Shown here: positions 51,780 to 63,343 of the stretch, in pieces
Layout of the letters: each line of letters opens with the position of its first letter
Numbering within the stretch: position 1 is the stretch's first letter
Assembly: GCA_022592445.1 (NCBI GenBank)
Contig: JABYQR010000203.1
Span: forward strand, 18,885-82,884
Reading direction: 5' to 3'
DNA: 64,000 nucleotides
Origin: Cytidiella melzeri
Lineage: Eukaryota > Basidiomycota > Agaricomycetes > Polyporales > Irpicaceae
The notes under the pieces: model-generated
The model's input: only the letters and a program-made list of their open reading frames with translations
Databases searched by the model: none
What the model was told of the DNA's origin: nothing
Program-made: the position numbers and the translations under genes

Positions 51780-54022
51780 TGTGCTCCAGTGAAGACAAAC
51801 CATCAACTTACTATACATCACTCATCAAAGAAGCTATTCCCAGCAAAATTACTTGTTCAGGCTGCTACCAGCACCAAGTTTACTTACAATTCTGCTTTAA
51901 AAAGTAATATTCCATTCAATCTTCATGAATTGTACTTGTCACTTGCCGGCCTTGCTATCGCTAGTGGTAAGCAGCTACAAAAATGAAATCCTGATACCAC
52001 AAGGCTCTCTGAGGAGGAAGTCCGGAAGCAGCTTGATGAAGAACTGGACAAGCTCTTAAACCAACGGCCAGTAGAAGATTGGATTAATCCTCTGCTTGGT
52101 CTAGCTGGTAAGCTTGTTTTGTCTCAGGTCATGAGTAGATCTTCTGCTTACTAACTAATTGCGGGGATCAACATTAATATGGACACAACTACAGAGATTC
52201 TGCACACAGTGCTATTGGGTGTTGTGAAGTACTTCTGGGGTCAGACAGTGCACATCGTTGAAAAGGCAAAGTCACTTGCTTTACTGGAGGTGCAAATGGA
52301 GTCTATCACAGTACATGGATTGAATCTGCCTTCTTTCATTCCTGAATACAGTCGTCACTACTATGGAGGACTCACCGGAAAGCACTTCAAGAGTCTTGCA
52401 CAAGTAATGCCCTTTCTGATTTATGACTTGCTTCCTCAAGATGTTCTTGATGGCTGGAACATTATTGGCAAACTTGTTGTCCTCCTATGGCATACCAGCA
52501 TCAATGACCGTGAAGTTGATTTGGTGAATCTATACTGTATATCCTGTACCTCTGTGCTGATCTCATATGTTCAGGCCTACTTTTCCCGTACTATTCAAGA
52601 CTTTCTTCATGTGACAGCAAAATGTGCACCAAGCATCATTATCACAAAACCCAAGTTCCACTTTCTTGTGCATCTTCTTGCATATATCCGTCGCTTTTGC
52701 CCTGCCATCCTCTTCTCAACCGAGCGCTATGAAAGCTTCAACCACGTATTCCGGCTTTTGTGCATCCATAGCAATTGGCAGTCACCAAGCCATGATTCCT
52801 ATAACACTTTTGTGTTGCAAGATGTTGTGAAGCATGTTGCTCTTGGTGGTTTCTGGTTTGATACCCAAGCCAAAAAGTGGGTATGCACAGGACCAGGAGT
52901 GCACACTTACATGCAAGACCATCCAGAAGAAGAACATCATTTAGGCTGTCCCCAATCCAAGTTATCATCAGTTATTCCTGGTAATTCAATTTATACTTGA
53001 AGTGAAATCATGGCCCACACAGAGTTTACCATAATAGGATCATCAACACTGCCCAAATCACGTTTGCTGCCACTTTCATGGTCACAAACTCACTGCTCCA
53101 CAATAACCAACACCACACTGATGTCTAATTCATACACACAATGGAACACTGACCGGCAATACTTCAAGGCTCCATTCATGATGATAGAGAATGGTGATCG
53201 AGTTTGTCTGGAGCAGGATGTCATTGTTCGACATGAGAATCAGGTTTGAAGTCAGATACTATGCATTAAAAAAGGCACTCATTTACTTTGGCTTTTAGTT
53301 TCTTGTTGGCTGTATCATAGAGCTACTAGTCCCAGTCAACAACATTCAACAGGTGGCCCAAGTTTCCTGCGTAGCAGTAAGATTGTTTCAGGTGGATGGG
53401 ACATGGCACACAAAGCTCAGGGTCCCTCAACTCACGTTGACACAGTGTGAAGTACTTGTCTCACCAAAGGTGCAGTGATAATTTCAACATCAGTGGATGA
53501 GTGGTATTGACTTTGACTTTATAGGACATCACATGTGTGGTGAACATCCAGCACAATTGCATTGACTCCCACTGCTCCAGAATCACACTATGTCCACTGC
53601 AACAGGAACGTACACTGGTTGAGCACCAGACAAAAGAGATTGCTCAGCATATGGATACCCCCCTTTGTCTCCTCAGCACACACTCTATCCACAGCTACGA
53701 ACAGATCTACATGGCTCTTCCTCCGGCAATGCAATTAATAGAGCCAGAAATTCCCCAACCTGTTGTTGAAGGTGTTTGTGAAGATGCCGTCAAACATATG
53801 AAGGCCCAAAAGGACAGCAAAAATGTGTCGAGATCAAGAGACCCACCAAAATCGACTGCTGCGTTGCCTGCACCATCTGACACACCCTGCCCCAGCCACA
53901 CACTCCTGAGCCATTTGAAGATCTCACAATTGCAGCAAATTTATCCAGGCAATCATCCAACACAAGGGAACAGCGAGGCCTCAAGCTCACGGCCATTTGA
54001 AGTGTTCCAGTCTACTCAATGA
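51780..54022 (+). pseudogene. Agaricomycete transposon-associated protein, relic
   Basis: Consecutive coding blocks match, in order, a protein family I recognise from transposon-rich Agaricomycete genomes but cannot name. Block one (to 52110) has LSLAGLAIASGKQ and TTRLSEEEVRKQLDEELDKL. Block two (52179-53000) has ILHTVLLGVVKYFWGQ, GGLTGKHFKSLAQVMPFLI, PKFHFLVHLLAYIRRF and FSTERYESFNHVFRL. Later blocks have VGCIIELLVPVNN, VDGTWHTKLRVP and IQHNCIDSHCS to the stop at 54022. Frame changes and a lost acceptor (GCGG at about 52161, after a TACTAAC branch-site word) show decay. A link to CMC or tnp2-type transposases is possible. Confidence 0.65.
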
Positions 54023-54659
54023 GGCACAAAATGCAAAGCACAAACATCTCAGTCCCACAGCGAATTGCAGCGCGAGGAATACGGTGTAAGTCTGCATCAT
54101 CCAACATAATTCCGAGTCCATGTATGCTGAAACCGGCTCAAGCACAATTCACTGCAGGCAGGCTGCAATACAGCACCGCAGTATTCATTGGATCCCGGGC
54201 ACGCAGCTCCAGCTCCGTTTCACACTGAAGCCTCTTGGTCCAGTGCAAACACAGGCCATGTATCAATTCTCCCGTCTATGGTAGCCAGAACCTACCCACA
54301 ACCTCCCCCACCCAGCTTTCTGTCAAACCCTTCCTATTCATCTCTGTACACACAGCACTTGCAAGGTTTTTATTTCCGTTTGCTGCACTTGCACCCAAAT
54401 CAAATTGATCAACGTACCAAAGTTCCTCCTCATGATACTTTGGCATCAGAACTGTTCGCGCTCCAGACGAGGAATCAATTCTCCTAATGGACACATGCAA
54501 CACCCCCCTCGTTTCCTCCGCCCCAGTGACATGCAATCTTCCACTATGTACGTATCTTATCATAATTGGTGTGGCCATACTGTACAAACAAGGACAAAAA
54601 AACTTTTATTATGTGACGAGGCATGCTTATCATGATTGCTAGGTCACAACAGCCTGCTC
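54023..54659. other. Relic stretch
   Basis: No gene is supported. Short frames show no domain. It may be unrecognisable 5' sequence of the adjoining gypsy relic. Confidence 0.35.
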
Positions 54660-55748
54660 ATCATCCTTCATCCCATGAGACAAGATCTATGTACCAAAGG
54701 ACCAACAACTTTGACAAGATTTGGTAAAGTCGTTCCATGACACCGTAGTCACAGGACACCCTGGACGATTCAAGACAATAGAACTCATTCAAAAAACCTT
54801 CTGGTGGCCAGGCATGCCTGTATTCAACCAGAACTACGTCACAGGGTGTGCCTCGTGTCAAAGCGTTAAGATTCAGAACTATCCCAAGAGCATACTGATT
54901 CACCCAATCAGTTCTGAAAAGAGCTATCTACCGTTCCAAGTAATTTCCATTGATTTTATAGGAGAATTACCAGCAAGTGACAAATACAATGCAATCAAGG
55001 TGGTAGTGGACCAAGGATCCACCAAGTCAACAGTACTGGTTCCGTGCACTACCAACACCTTGGCCAAAGTAACGGCTGAACTATGCACAACATGTGGCAA
55101 TGCTTTGGCCTACCGGAGAAAGTCATATCTGATCGAGGACCCCAGTTTGCGGCCAAATTCCAGAGAGAACTCTGCTCTAAACTGGGCATCCAACAGAACA
55201 TCAGCACGGCATATCACCCCGAGACAGATGGCAAAACAGAACGTGTCAATCAGGAATTAGAGCAGTATCTCCGAGCCTTCTGCAATTACCACCAAACTGA
55301 TTGGGCTAGACTGCTTACTACTGCCAAGTTTGCGCATAACATCTGATATCACTTGGCAATTCGACATTCCCCAGTCAAAGCACTACTAGGGTACAAACCC
55401 AGAATAGTGGATGTCATCAATCCGCATTCCAGCATTCACTCTATCACCAAGCGCATCCATCAGATGGTTCAGATCCGCGATGAGCTACATGCCAGCAGCT
55501 GCATGCCAGCAGAAGCAGTACACATGTCACGCAACAAACAAGGGCTTCAACCATACACTGTGGGTCAGAAGGTTTGGCTGGAAGGAAAAAATATCACTAC
55601 CACAAGGCCCTCGGCTAAACTAGCACCTAAACACCATGGACCATTTGAAATAACTGAAGTACTGGGACCAATCACCTACAAAATCCAACTACCATTGGAC
55701 TGGAAGAGCCACCCTGTATTCCACACTTGGCACTCAGTCCAAATATAG
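54660..55748 (+). pseudogene. Ty3/gypsy integrase, 5'-truncated relic
   Basis: The zinc-binding part reads LVKSFHDTVVTGHPGRFKT with CASCQSVK. The core has Asp in VISIDFIGELP, Asp in VISDRGPQF and Glu in TDGKTERVNQELEQYLR. The C-terminal part has YTVGQKVWLEGKNI, KHHGPFEITEVLGP and HPVFHTWHSVQI. This is a gypsy-type integrase. A frameshift near 55080 and a TGA at 55344-55346 break it. Reverse transcriptase and protease are absent upstream. Confidence 0.85.
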
Positions 55749-56080
55749 AACATATGAGTGACTGCTATGTACCATATCCCCCTATTTTGAGTAGTATATA
55801 CCGTCGGCTAACGACAATCCATATCACTATACTTGAGTACGAGCAACCATATATTTGTGTCGTTCATTTTGACTATATTATTGCACTACATTTGAGTGAC
55901 AGCAGACATACATTTGCGTTGTGTTGATGGTTGTACATAGCATCGAAGTAGTATACCGAACAAACATGAATAGCAGCCAGCATTACAATGTAACTGCTGT
56001 CAAAGAAGCATACATTGACCACATTTTACATAACATTAAAGATATATATTCCGTGCAGCTATGGGTGTAGGAGTGGATAT
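55749..56080. other. AT-rich stretch, no supportable feature
   Basis: Nothing coding is visible between the gypsy relic and the 286-bp repeats. Confidence 0.4.
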
Positions 56081-56770
56081 ACATCAAGTACAATTTCTTT
56101 GGAGTTTGTCATTGTTTTGTGTGCAACCCACATGAAAGCAATTGGGCATGACCTCATTTGAGCGGACCTGCCCCAATGCATAGAACCATCATTTAGGTGT
56201 GTGCTAAGATGTCTTGCCACGCATTTTACGTACCAGCCCATATATATAGCAGAGGGTGTTAAGGAAACATAACATGATATTTGCATGTGTACCAATTACT
56301 CTGCTATGATGTATTCAGTGTGAAATGCATTTGAACCAAGGTTCATGTTGCATTCATGGGAGCACGATATACACGGGAGCTACACAATTGGCTGTCATTG
56401 TTGTGTGTGCAACCCACATGGAAGCAATGGGGAATGACCTCATGTGGGCGGACCTACCCCCATGTATAGCAGCGTCATTTGGGTATGTGCTAAGATGTTA
56501 TGCCCCGCCTTTTACGTACCAGCCCATATATATAGCAGAGGGTGTTAAGGATACATAACACGAGATTTGCATGTGTACCAATTACTCTGCTATGATGTAT
56601 TCAGTGTGAAATGCATTTGAACCAAGGTTCATTTTGCATTCATGGGAGCACAATATACACGGGAGCTACACAATTGGTTCTCATTGTTGTGTGTGCAACC
56701 CACATGGAAGCAATGGGGAATGACCTCATTTGGGCGGACCTACCCCCATGTATAGAAGTCTCATTTGGTT
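56081..56770 (+). repeat. 286-bp tandem repeat, about 2.4 copies
   Basis: The landmark 'tgtgcaacccacatg' recurs at intervals of 286 bp (near 56120, 56406 and 56692). Each full unit contains CCATATATATAGCAGAGG, so every unit carries a TATA-like word. Confidence 0.85.
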
Positions 56771-56776
56771 GCAAGC

Positions 56777-57631
56777 ATGCATAGCTCAAATGTCTGTGAT
56801 GTCAATGTTCCCCCACGTTCCATTTTCAGCGCTTTACTTCCCCGGCCTGCCCCGGAATGTTCCGTGTTCATTTTGAAAACTGAAACACGACATCTTCCCT
56901 CACTTCAGAACCAAAGCATGTCTCACTCAAGGAGGATTCCCACCCGCCGCATCCCGAGGATCACTCCGGCCAATGTTCCTGCCTCACTAGAGCGATGGCA
57001 CCTGCCAGGAAGTCAAGCAACCTTGGACTGGGGTGATCTTGTTCCAGATCCCCGAAGCTCTCACAGCTTTGAGAGCCTGTTTTCTGCAACCGTCCATAGC
57101 CCTTCGCCTTCCAGCCTGGGATCTTCTCAAACCACCTGCGCTGAGCAGAACAGTGCTTGCCAGTACCCTGCTGGCTACACTGATCATCTCCACCACCACT
57201 CTGCCGACCACACCTACAATCTTCACCGTCTTTCCCACACCGACTACAGCCAGAATAATCAGCCTTCCAACCTAAGTGGGATCAGGAGTGGAGTTATGGT
57301 GTGTGCCAGCCCTACTTGTCAGGACTGGAAGGATCGAATGGTATCACCATGGAGAGTATATTGTGCCCCAAAGCGCATTGGGCGAGGAGCAACGGTGTTA
57401 CTGGATGCGTCTGGCAGGGGAGAGGAAGAGGTGGTGTACAAGATTGAGGGGATATACTCAGAGGCAAGGTCGTCAATTGGTATGTGGGACAGTCCTGTAT
57501 ATGACGACACCTTGCCTACCATTATACTCTTCATCCCTCATGGTTATGCTCGTCTGAGCTTTGTGGATAGACTGGTCCGTAGAATACGCCGTAGCCAGCT
57601 TCTGGATGGTAGCAGCTTTCTGTTCTTCTGA
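56777..57631 (+). CDS. Unassigned protein, 284 residues
   Basis: The uninterrupted ORF starts MHSSNVCDVNVPPRS just after the 286-bp repeat array, whose TATA-like words could serve as promoter. The N-terminal two-thirds is rich in Ser, Pro, Arg and His (SHSRRIPTRRIPRITPANVP; SPSPSSLGSSQ) and probably disordered. The C-terminal third looks globular: MVCASPTCQDWKDRMVSPWR, VVYKIEGIYSEARSSIG, YDDTLPTIILFIPHGYARLS and FVDRLVRRIRRSQLL. No known domain is recognised. Length and regular C-terminal composition argue for coding, but there is no second line of evidence. Confidence 0.45.
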   Translation: MHSSNVCDVNVPPRSIFSALLPRPAPECSVFILKTETRHLPSLQNQSMSHSRRIPTRRIPRITPANVPASLERWHLPGSQATLDWGDLVPDPRSSHSFESLFSATVHSPSPSSLGSSQTTCAEQNSACQYPAGYTDHLHHHSADHTYNLHRLSHTDYSQNNQPSNLSGIRSGVMVCASPTCQDWKDRMVSPWRVYCAPKRIGRGATVLLDASGRGEEEVVYKIEGIYSEARSSIGMWDSPVYDDTLPTIILFIPHGYARLSFVDRLVRRIRRSQLLDGSSFLFF

Positions 57632-57835
57632 CTTTGTCATATTTTTCTTAACAGACGTTTGCTCACCGCCCTTCATTTCTACGCTCTTTTATTGAAGAAT
57701 CACTCTTTTTCATAGTATAACGGTATCAGCTTTCTGTTCTTCTGACTTTGTTAACGGACTTTTGCTTACCTCCCTTCATTTCCATGCTCTTTTCTTGACA
57801 AACCACTCTTTTCTATAGTATACTGGAATTTTCTA
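57611..57835 (+). repeat. Tandem duplication of about 112 bp
   Basis: CAGCTTTCTGTTCTTCTGAC occurs near 57612 and 57727, followed in both by 'cttcatttc' and 'catagtata' or 'tatagtata' words in the same order. The duplication begins inside the end of the preceding ORF. Confidence 0.7.
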
Positions 57836-58166
57836 CTCCTTGAAAATCATACAAACGCGTTTTTGTTCACTTGCTTAAAGAGGTAAAGTTTGGTTCATAG
57901 TTATGCCTGCTGAGGGTAGAATAGTGTATACACAAATCAAGGAGTACATGTGAGAAAGTATACATACTGCCAGCAACATAAGCAAGGATCATTGTATTTT
58001 CCAAACATATACATACAGCAAAGCATGTATTGTATTGCTACGTGAGTACCAGTAATGTTACACATTTACATAGGGTGCATATGGGCTTAAGTGCTGCTTA
58101 TTAGACACACAGGCCTAGAAAACATGATTGCAATTCTTCTTTACATGCAGCAGTAGCTCGCATGCA

Positions 58167-59229
58167 TTACTGTCCATACATATTTGCATTTCTACCAAGG
58201 AAACCCGTGTCCAGATGCTTGCCAAAATCAGACAAGAATGGTGCAGCTCCAGGATTAATGCCCATACGCTCTGCCACCAGGAACCTGTGGTAGTGAGCAT
58301 ACGCAAGTCTGTCCCCCCCCTTCCAATCCTTCACTTCATGTTGCAAGGCATTGCCTGCAATAAAGCAAGCATCTCCAGGATGATATCGCACACTTGCACC
58401 AATATCCGGTAGATCCAGCTTGCAGTCTTGATCTGTACCACAGCTGAATAGAAGATCATACCAGGCAGGGCGGCCAAGTCGGTCCCGATGAGAAGGAGTA
58501 ACCCGGTTACCAATAACCGCTATACCAGAAAACACCGAGGGCCAAAAGCCACTTTGACTATATGTTGCCTCAACTCCAACACCATTGATTCCGTTATGGA
58601 CCATCTTCATCCCGGCCAGAAATTGAGTAGGAGCAGCTAGACAAGTTGCTGCATTGAGAACATATTCTGCTGGCCGTATGCGCCGGAGCCATTTCCCTAC
58701 ATCTCTATTTGCAAGCATTGAGCTTTGATGAATAGGATAGCGTAGAGTCTTTGCTGCTGGTCAGAAAGTGTCAGATTAACACAAAAAAGGCGTACCTCAT
58801 GTCCCTGAGCAAACCAGCATACTGAAATATCTGTTACTCCAAGAAGGCCGCCAGTGGGACGGTATAGATTTTTTCGAGATCTCCAAGTAGTTGATTTGTC
58901 CGTGATGTTGTTTTGCAATTCAGAGGAGATGTGTTTGCAGCCATTGTACATTGTCTCCTTGGGTTTTTTGACATGAACGCACATTCTATGTTCAGATCAA
59001 GATGTATACGTACTTTTCTTGATTGGAATAGTAAGCGCGGCAGCACCCATACTAACACTTGTCCATGTTGATCAACAATTACAGATGGCTCATTCAAATC
59101 CCCCAGGTATGTTGATCCAAAATATTTCCGCAGTGTTTCAGTATCCCGCTTCTTCCCTTCAGATGAATCAACTTGGAAGGCCTTTGCTTTTGCTGACCAG
59201 GCTTCAAGACCCCAAGGAACCGAGCTGCA
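58167..59229 (-). CDS. TET/JBP-like 2-oxoglutarate/Fe(II) dioxygenase
   Basis: Coding blocks run leftward from an acceptor at 59230: SVPWGLEAWSAKAKAFQV, LNEPSVIVDQHGQVLVWVLP, an intron, then YNGCKHISSELQNN and GVTDISVCWFAQGHE, an intron, then the catalytic block ending at 58167. In the last block the Fe(II) ligands are visible as HRD in VTPSHRDRLGRPAWYDLL and His in GNALQHEVKDW, with the 2-oxoglutarate Arg in GGDRLAYAHYHR. This is the pattern of fungal TET/JBP proteins, which oxidise 5-methylcytosine in DNA and are often carried by KDZ-type transposons. The joint near 58755 needs a one-base shift, so either a splice site is misread or the gene is damaged. The true start lies upstream of 59230. 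Confidence 0.75.
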
Positions 59230-61250
59230 AATTGATGATGAGAGCATATTCATGTCAGTGTTTGTTTATGCACAAGGAACATGTGGAGCAGCATCGATCA
59301 TGTATAAGGCACATGTGAGCAGATCATGCATTTGGCCAAACAACTTGCAAATGACATGCTGAATGCGTAGAAGTCAGCCTATATATTGCAGCCATGTGCA
59401 CATGATAGCAAGCCGGCAGCTGTGCCCATATATAGTCAGCAATTATGCATGCTGTGTGCTATGTTATAGAGTTGGCGCTCACGCTCCGAGGGTTTTTGGG
59501 CGGGCTGGCAGGGCACGTCAATGCTGAGCACAGTTGTATAAGCTCAACTGTGTTGTACACCAAGGTGCTATGCATCTTTGAGGTGATTTATCATGTAGTC
59601 TCTAAGACCCAATGGTATGACCTGCATCTTTGCACACATCAGCGTGAATTAAGTCAATAAACCTTAACACTATATGGGCACCGGGAGTAAACCGCCAACC
59701 CGTTCAGTCAACATGCTCCGCGGTATGTTTGGTTTAGCCAGCACAATGCTAATTTCATTACCAACCAATTTCAGTTTGCAATACCTTGCAATTAACCACC
59801 GCGCAGTATGTTCATTCTTCAAAGGGCGACACAGGCAACGGCTTGCAGCATGATTTGCTGCAAAATGTATCATGTACCGGTGTTGATGCCGCAAAATTGC
59901 CTGTCCAGGTGTTTCTGCATACATGGCGGCCGGGACAGCTAGCTACAGCGATCACAGCATGCCTTTGCCGTGTACTCCTGGTGTGCATGGCATAGTTAGA
60001 AATGTGTGATTTAGTTGCGTTGTTTGCACTGATGTGGATGTGGGTGATACCGTTAGGCGCGTTCCCTAGCTTACATGAACAGGTCAAACTCTCCCAATGA
60101 TGCATTGCAGCCTTAGACGATACAGGTACAAACACAAACAGAGCGCAGCGTTGATTGCAACCCATCCAACCACATTGCCTGATCCCCAACCTCATGCACT
60201 TTGTGGAAAACTTCACAGCGTACCCGTCATCCAGGCGCCCCTGTGGCCGTCACCACTGGAGCAGATGCATGTGTTGAGACAGTTGCCGTGCACGGAACAC
60301 CGCGGATGATGTCCCTGCGCGTGTTTGGTTTGCACCATGGCCAGATCATCTGACTTGCCAGAACAAGCACTGGTAGGACAAGCTGTGCCCCATGGCCGGA
60401 CTATTTCTCAGTCCAGGCATAGCACACCGGATGCCCGTCGGTGTGAACCACAGTATATGAGTGTGACGGCCAACACTCGCTGCCACGGCTTTGCCCTTCA
60501 GTCAGGCTCTCCCAACAACAGACACTCCTCGCACGGATGGGCGTGCCTCACTCCCATCCATACCTACAGTGTTAGGCGTGCCACTTCCGCAGCCAAGCCA
60601 CACACACCATCTTCGTCTTTTCCCCGGTTCAAAAAACCCTTGACCAGCATATTGTCCTCTGCTACTACCTTGTTTACTTTGATCTACATGCACACTGGTA
60701 GTTTAGCGTCTTTCTGGATAATGCCCGCCTGTCCATTGCACATGTGGTTGCAAGCTGCCACTGAGCACTGTGTGCTCCCGCAGCCCTGGGCCCGTACAGT
60801 CCCATTTTTGCTGTAGGCCATGCAGCTCGCATACAATCTATACTACTGGTTTACTGCTGTCAATGTATGGCAATAATGAGAGTGTGCGGTGCTGTGCAAT
60901 GCATTGACTTTCATCACGTGTAGTAGATTGATCTACACTCCTCTATATGACATGCGCCAGGCATCAGGGTAGGATCGACACTGAGTCGAATCAATGCCAC
61001 AAAGGCGTCAGGACTAAAAGCGGAAGTGTCGGGGCACGCAATAGTATTCGCGCATAACAACTGAGAGAATGCTGAAGACCTTCAGTTCCCATTGCTCTTC
61101 GTGAGCTGAGCTCAAGCGACAAGCAAGACCATGATCATTCTCTATGCGCAAGGCTCACACAACTATGCTAAAAACGGGGGCAAGGTGCGCCTCATGTAAC
61201 TAACCGTATAAGCTAATATATAATGAGATCCGATAAAAGAAGCACTCTGC
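59230..61250. other. Unresolved stretch upstream of the dioxygenase gene
   Basis: Upstream exons of the minus-strand dioxygenase should lie here but cannot be assigned. A Cys-rich minus frame at 59812-60216 (CSKSCCKPLPVSPFEE near its end) and a plus frame at 60325-60816 show no recognised domain. I would not call either a gene. Confidence 0.35.
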
Positions 61251-61588
61251 TCGAGACAAAGGAAGAGAGGAGAGAGGGGAGCAAGGATAGCACTTGTCAC
61301 CGTATGGACGCCACAGCCGTGCGTGATGGCTGTGCGTTGAATAACTCCCTAAACCTGGGTGGGACAATCATCGCGGAGACTTTGGTCTTGGTGACGCGCT
61401 TGGTGTCCAGGGCCTTAAGGAGGACCGAGACGCTTGCAGGTTTAGTGGACAGAGACGACCATATCTTGCATACGTGTTGCTCAACACAAAGGCAAGGCAA
61501 TCAGGTACCCCCTGTGGTGACGTCTTCTCCTATCATTCGTGACAAGACCTCAGGAAGCTTGCTCTGTTGTAAGACGTCAGAAACCATA

Positions 61589-62554
61589 TCAAAAGATACA
61601 TTGAAAACTTACTGGCGCCACTGTGTGAAGAACAGCTGCAATGGTAAAAACCTGGATGACCGCGTGCCACCCTTCCACGGTAGGGGCTCTCCCACTGGAA
61701 GCTGGCCCATTGACGTCATTTAAGGCGGAAAACAACATGCCGCATGGATGAAATGGTTCTGAATGCATATTTGGCACCAAGAATCTGTTGACATATGCTG
61801 CGGTCGTTTGGTACAATTCCATCGCTGCGCTTACAGCTTGACTGTGATTGTCGTCTTTGTCGTCTTCCTCAACCTCCAGCCCGACCTCATCCTCACGCCC
61901 AACCTCAACCTCCTCCTGCCCAGCCTGACTTTGTTCAATGTCATCCAGGGAGTAGTCTCCCTGATGGTTGACACTTTCCACAATTGAACAGCGCTAAAGA
62001 AACAGTAGTCTCAGTGGAATAGCAATGCTGAAGTACAACTACTGTACTTACTACAACCAGTGATTGTAACTGGTCGTGTGGTCTCATTGTACGGCGGCAG
62101 TTTCAGAGTGCCGTAACCTGTAGAGATCATAGCCAGCCTTTTTGGCGATGGAAGTCAGGCCATTCCAGTTTTGGAAGGATAGACGCTTACGCACATAGAC
62201 AGCATGAGTTGGATGTCGCGTGTCTGACGTCGTCACCGGCGTCCAAAGGTCTGGGACGGGTTTGCTGAGCTGGTAGACGACTATTTCTGCCGTCAAAAGG
62301 AACTCCACTGCGGCGGTTGAGAGCACCTCGAATGTGGAGCTGAACGGATAGGCTGCCGGTTGGATATAAAACCCCAGCAAGAAATCATCATGATTGAATG
62401 ACACAAAAGTAGATTCTCCACCGTTGGCTGCCAAGATGGTGGCGATCAACTGCCTCACCAAGGACGTCAAGTAATGCTGGGCATTACCAGAGTTGCGGGG
62501 GAGAGGTCTGTACTGCACAGCGAGTGTGGAGAGAGAGTGTTCACTTTCCGGCAT
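61589..62554 (-). CDS. Unassigned two-block gene
   Basis: The first block (62554-62084) starts MPESEHSLSTLAVQYRPLP and continues HYLTSLVRQLIATILAANGG, STFVSFNHDDFLLGFYIQPA, FEVLSTAAVEFLLTAEIVVY and KRLSFQNWNGLTSIAKKAGY. The second (61981 leftward) has an acidic run (EEVEVGREDEVGLEVEEDD) and AAMELYQTTAAYVNRFLVP. An intron between about 62060 and 61985 is plausible. Composition is protein-like and the first block looks globular, but I do not recognise the family. It might be TE-associated, given its surroundings. Confidence 0.45.
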
Positions 62555-63073
62555 TGTTTGAGAAAGTGGTATGGCTGACTTGAATGTCGTTCGCGGCTCA
62601 TCTTTACAGGCTTCACAACGTGAGAGCTAGAAATCTTACTGTAGTAGTTGACTCACTGAAAGCGGATGGTGTTCACGTGATTACCAGATTTGAGGAAATT
62701 GCTTGGATCTGCCATGCAACGCATGTCACCGCTTCTCAAACTCTGTGGAGCTAGTCGTCGAGGCGCTGCGACGACGGTGAACTGTTTGCTCCGATGTGGC
62801 TCCAGCACCGCGTGGCGTATTTATCCAGGATCATTCTCAACGTCCGTCGCGTTGACTTCCATACTGTCAGGGAAGACAGGGCAGATGCAAATGGGGCAAT
62901 GCTTCTTCTCACGCTTCTGCACGTGTCCTTGCAGCATGGGTGGGCCATGATCTTATGAACAACAGAAGCACCCTTGTGCGATCTCCCAGAGACAGTCAAC
63001 ATTGCCTTGAAGAGGAGGCCTGTACTATCATGGAACCACCTTTGCATATGTTTTTACATCAAGTGGTTCATTA
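62555..63073. other. No supportable gene
   Basis: Promoter side of the minus-strand gene and unassigned sequence up to the LTR fragment. Confidence 0.35.
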
Positions 63074-63343
63074 GGCACCACTAGGGCATAGGGCATGCTT
63101 AGTCAGGTAGATTACTTCGCTTACTCATGCAGGTATTAGGGGTCTTAGGGTAGTACCTGGTCCTCCCCTTCATGTACATATAGAGGCACTCTTGAGTGCA
63201 TATCCCCTCAGTCTTATCCACTCTGTTGATCAAGGACTACTCAGTACTCCCAGTACACACTCTCACCAACACTCTACTCTCTAGCTCACTACCTCCCCTT
63301 CAAGTCAAACACTTATCTGGTGAGTGTAACCTTAACTGTTACA
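63074..63343 (+). mobile_element. LTR family 1, 3' fragment (copy 3)
   Basis: The 270-bp piece from GGCACCACTAGGGCATAGGG to the terminal CTGTTACA matches the last part of the LTRs at 9625-10321 and 23780-24529. The 5' two-thirds is missing. Confidence 0.8.

Noticed and set aside
60325..60816. 163-codon plus-strand ORF
   Set aside because: No family resemblance, no promoter sign and no splicing support. It is left as unassigned sequence.
61223..61723. 166-codon plus-strand ORF near the unassigned minus-strand gene
   Set aside because: It has irregular composition with no recognisable domain and overlaps the minus-strand coding block.
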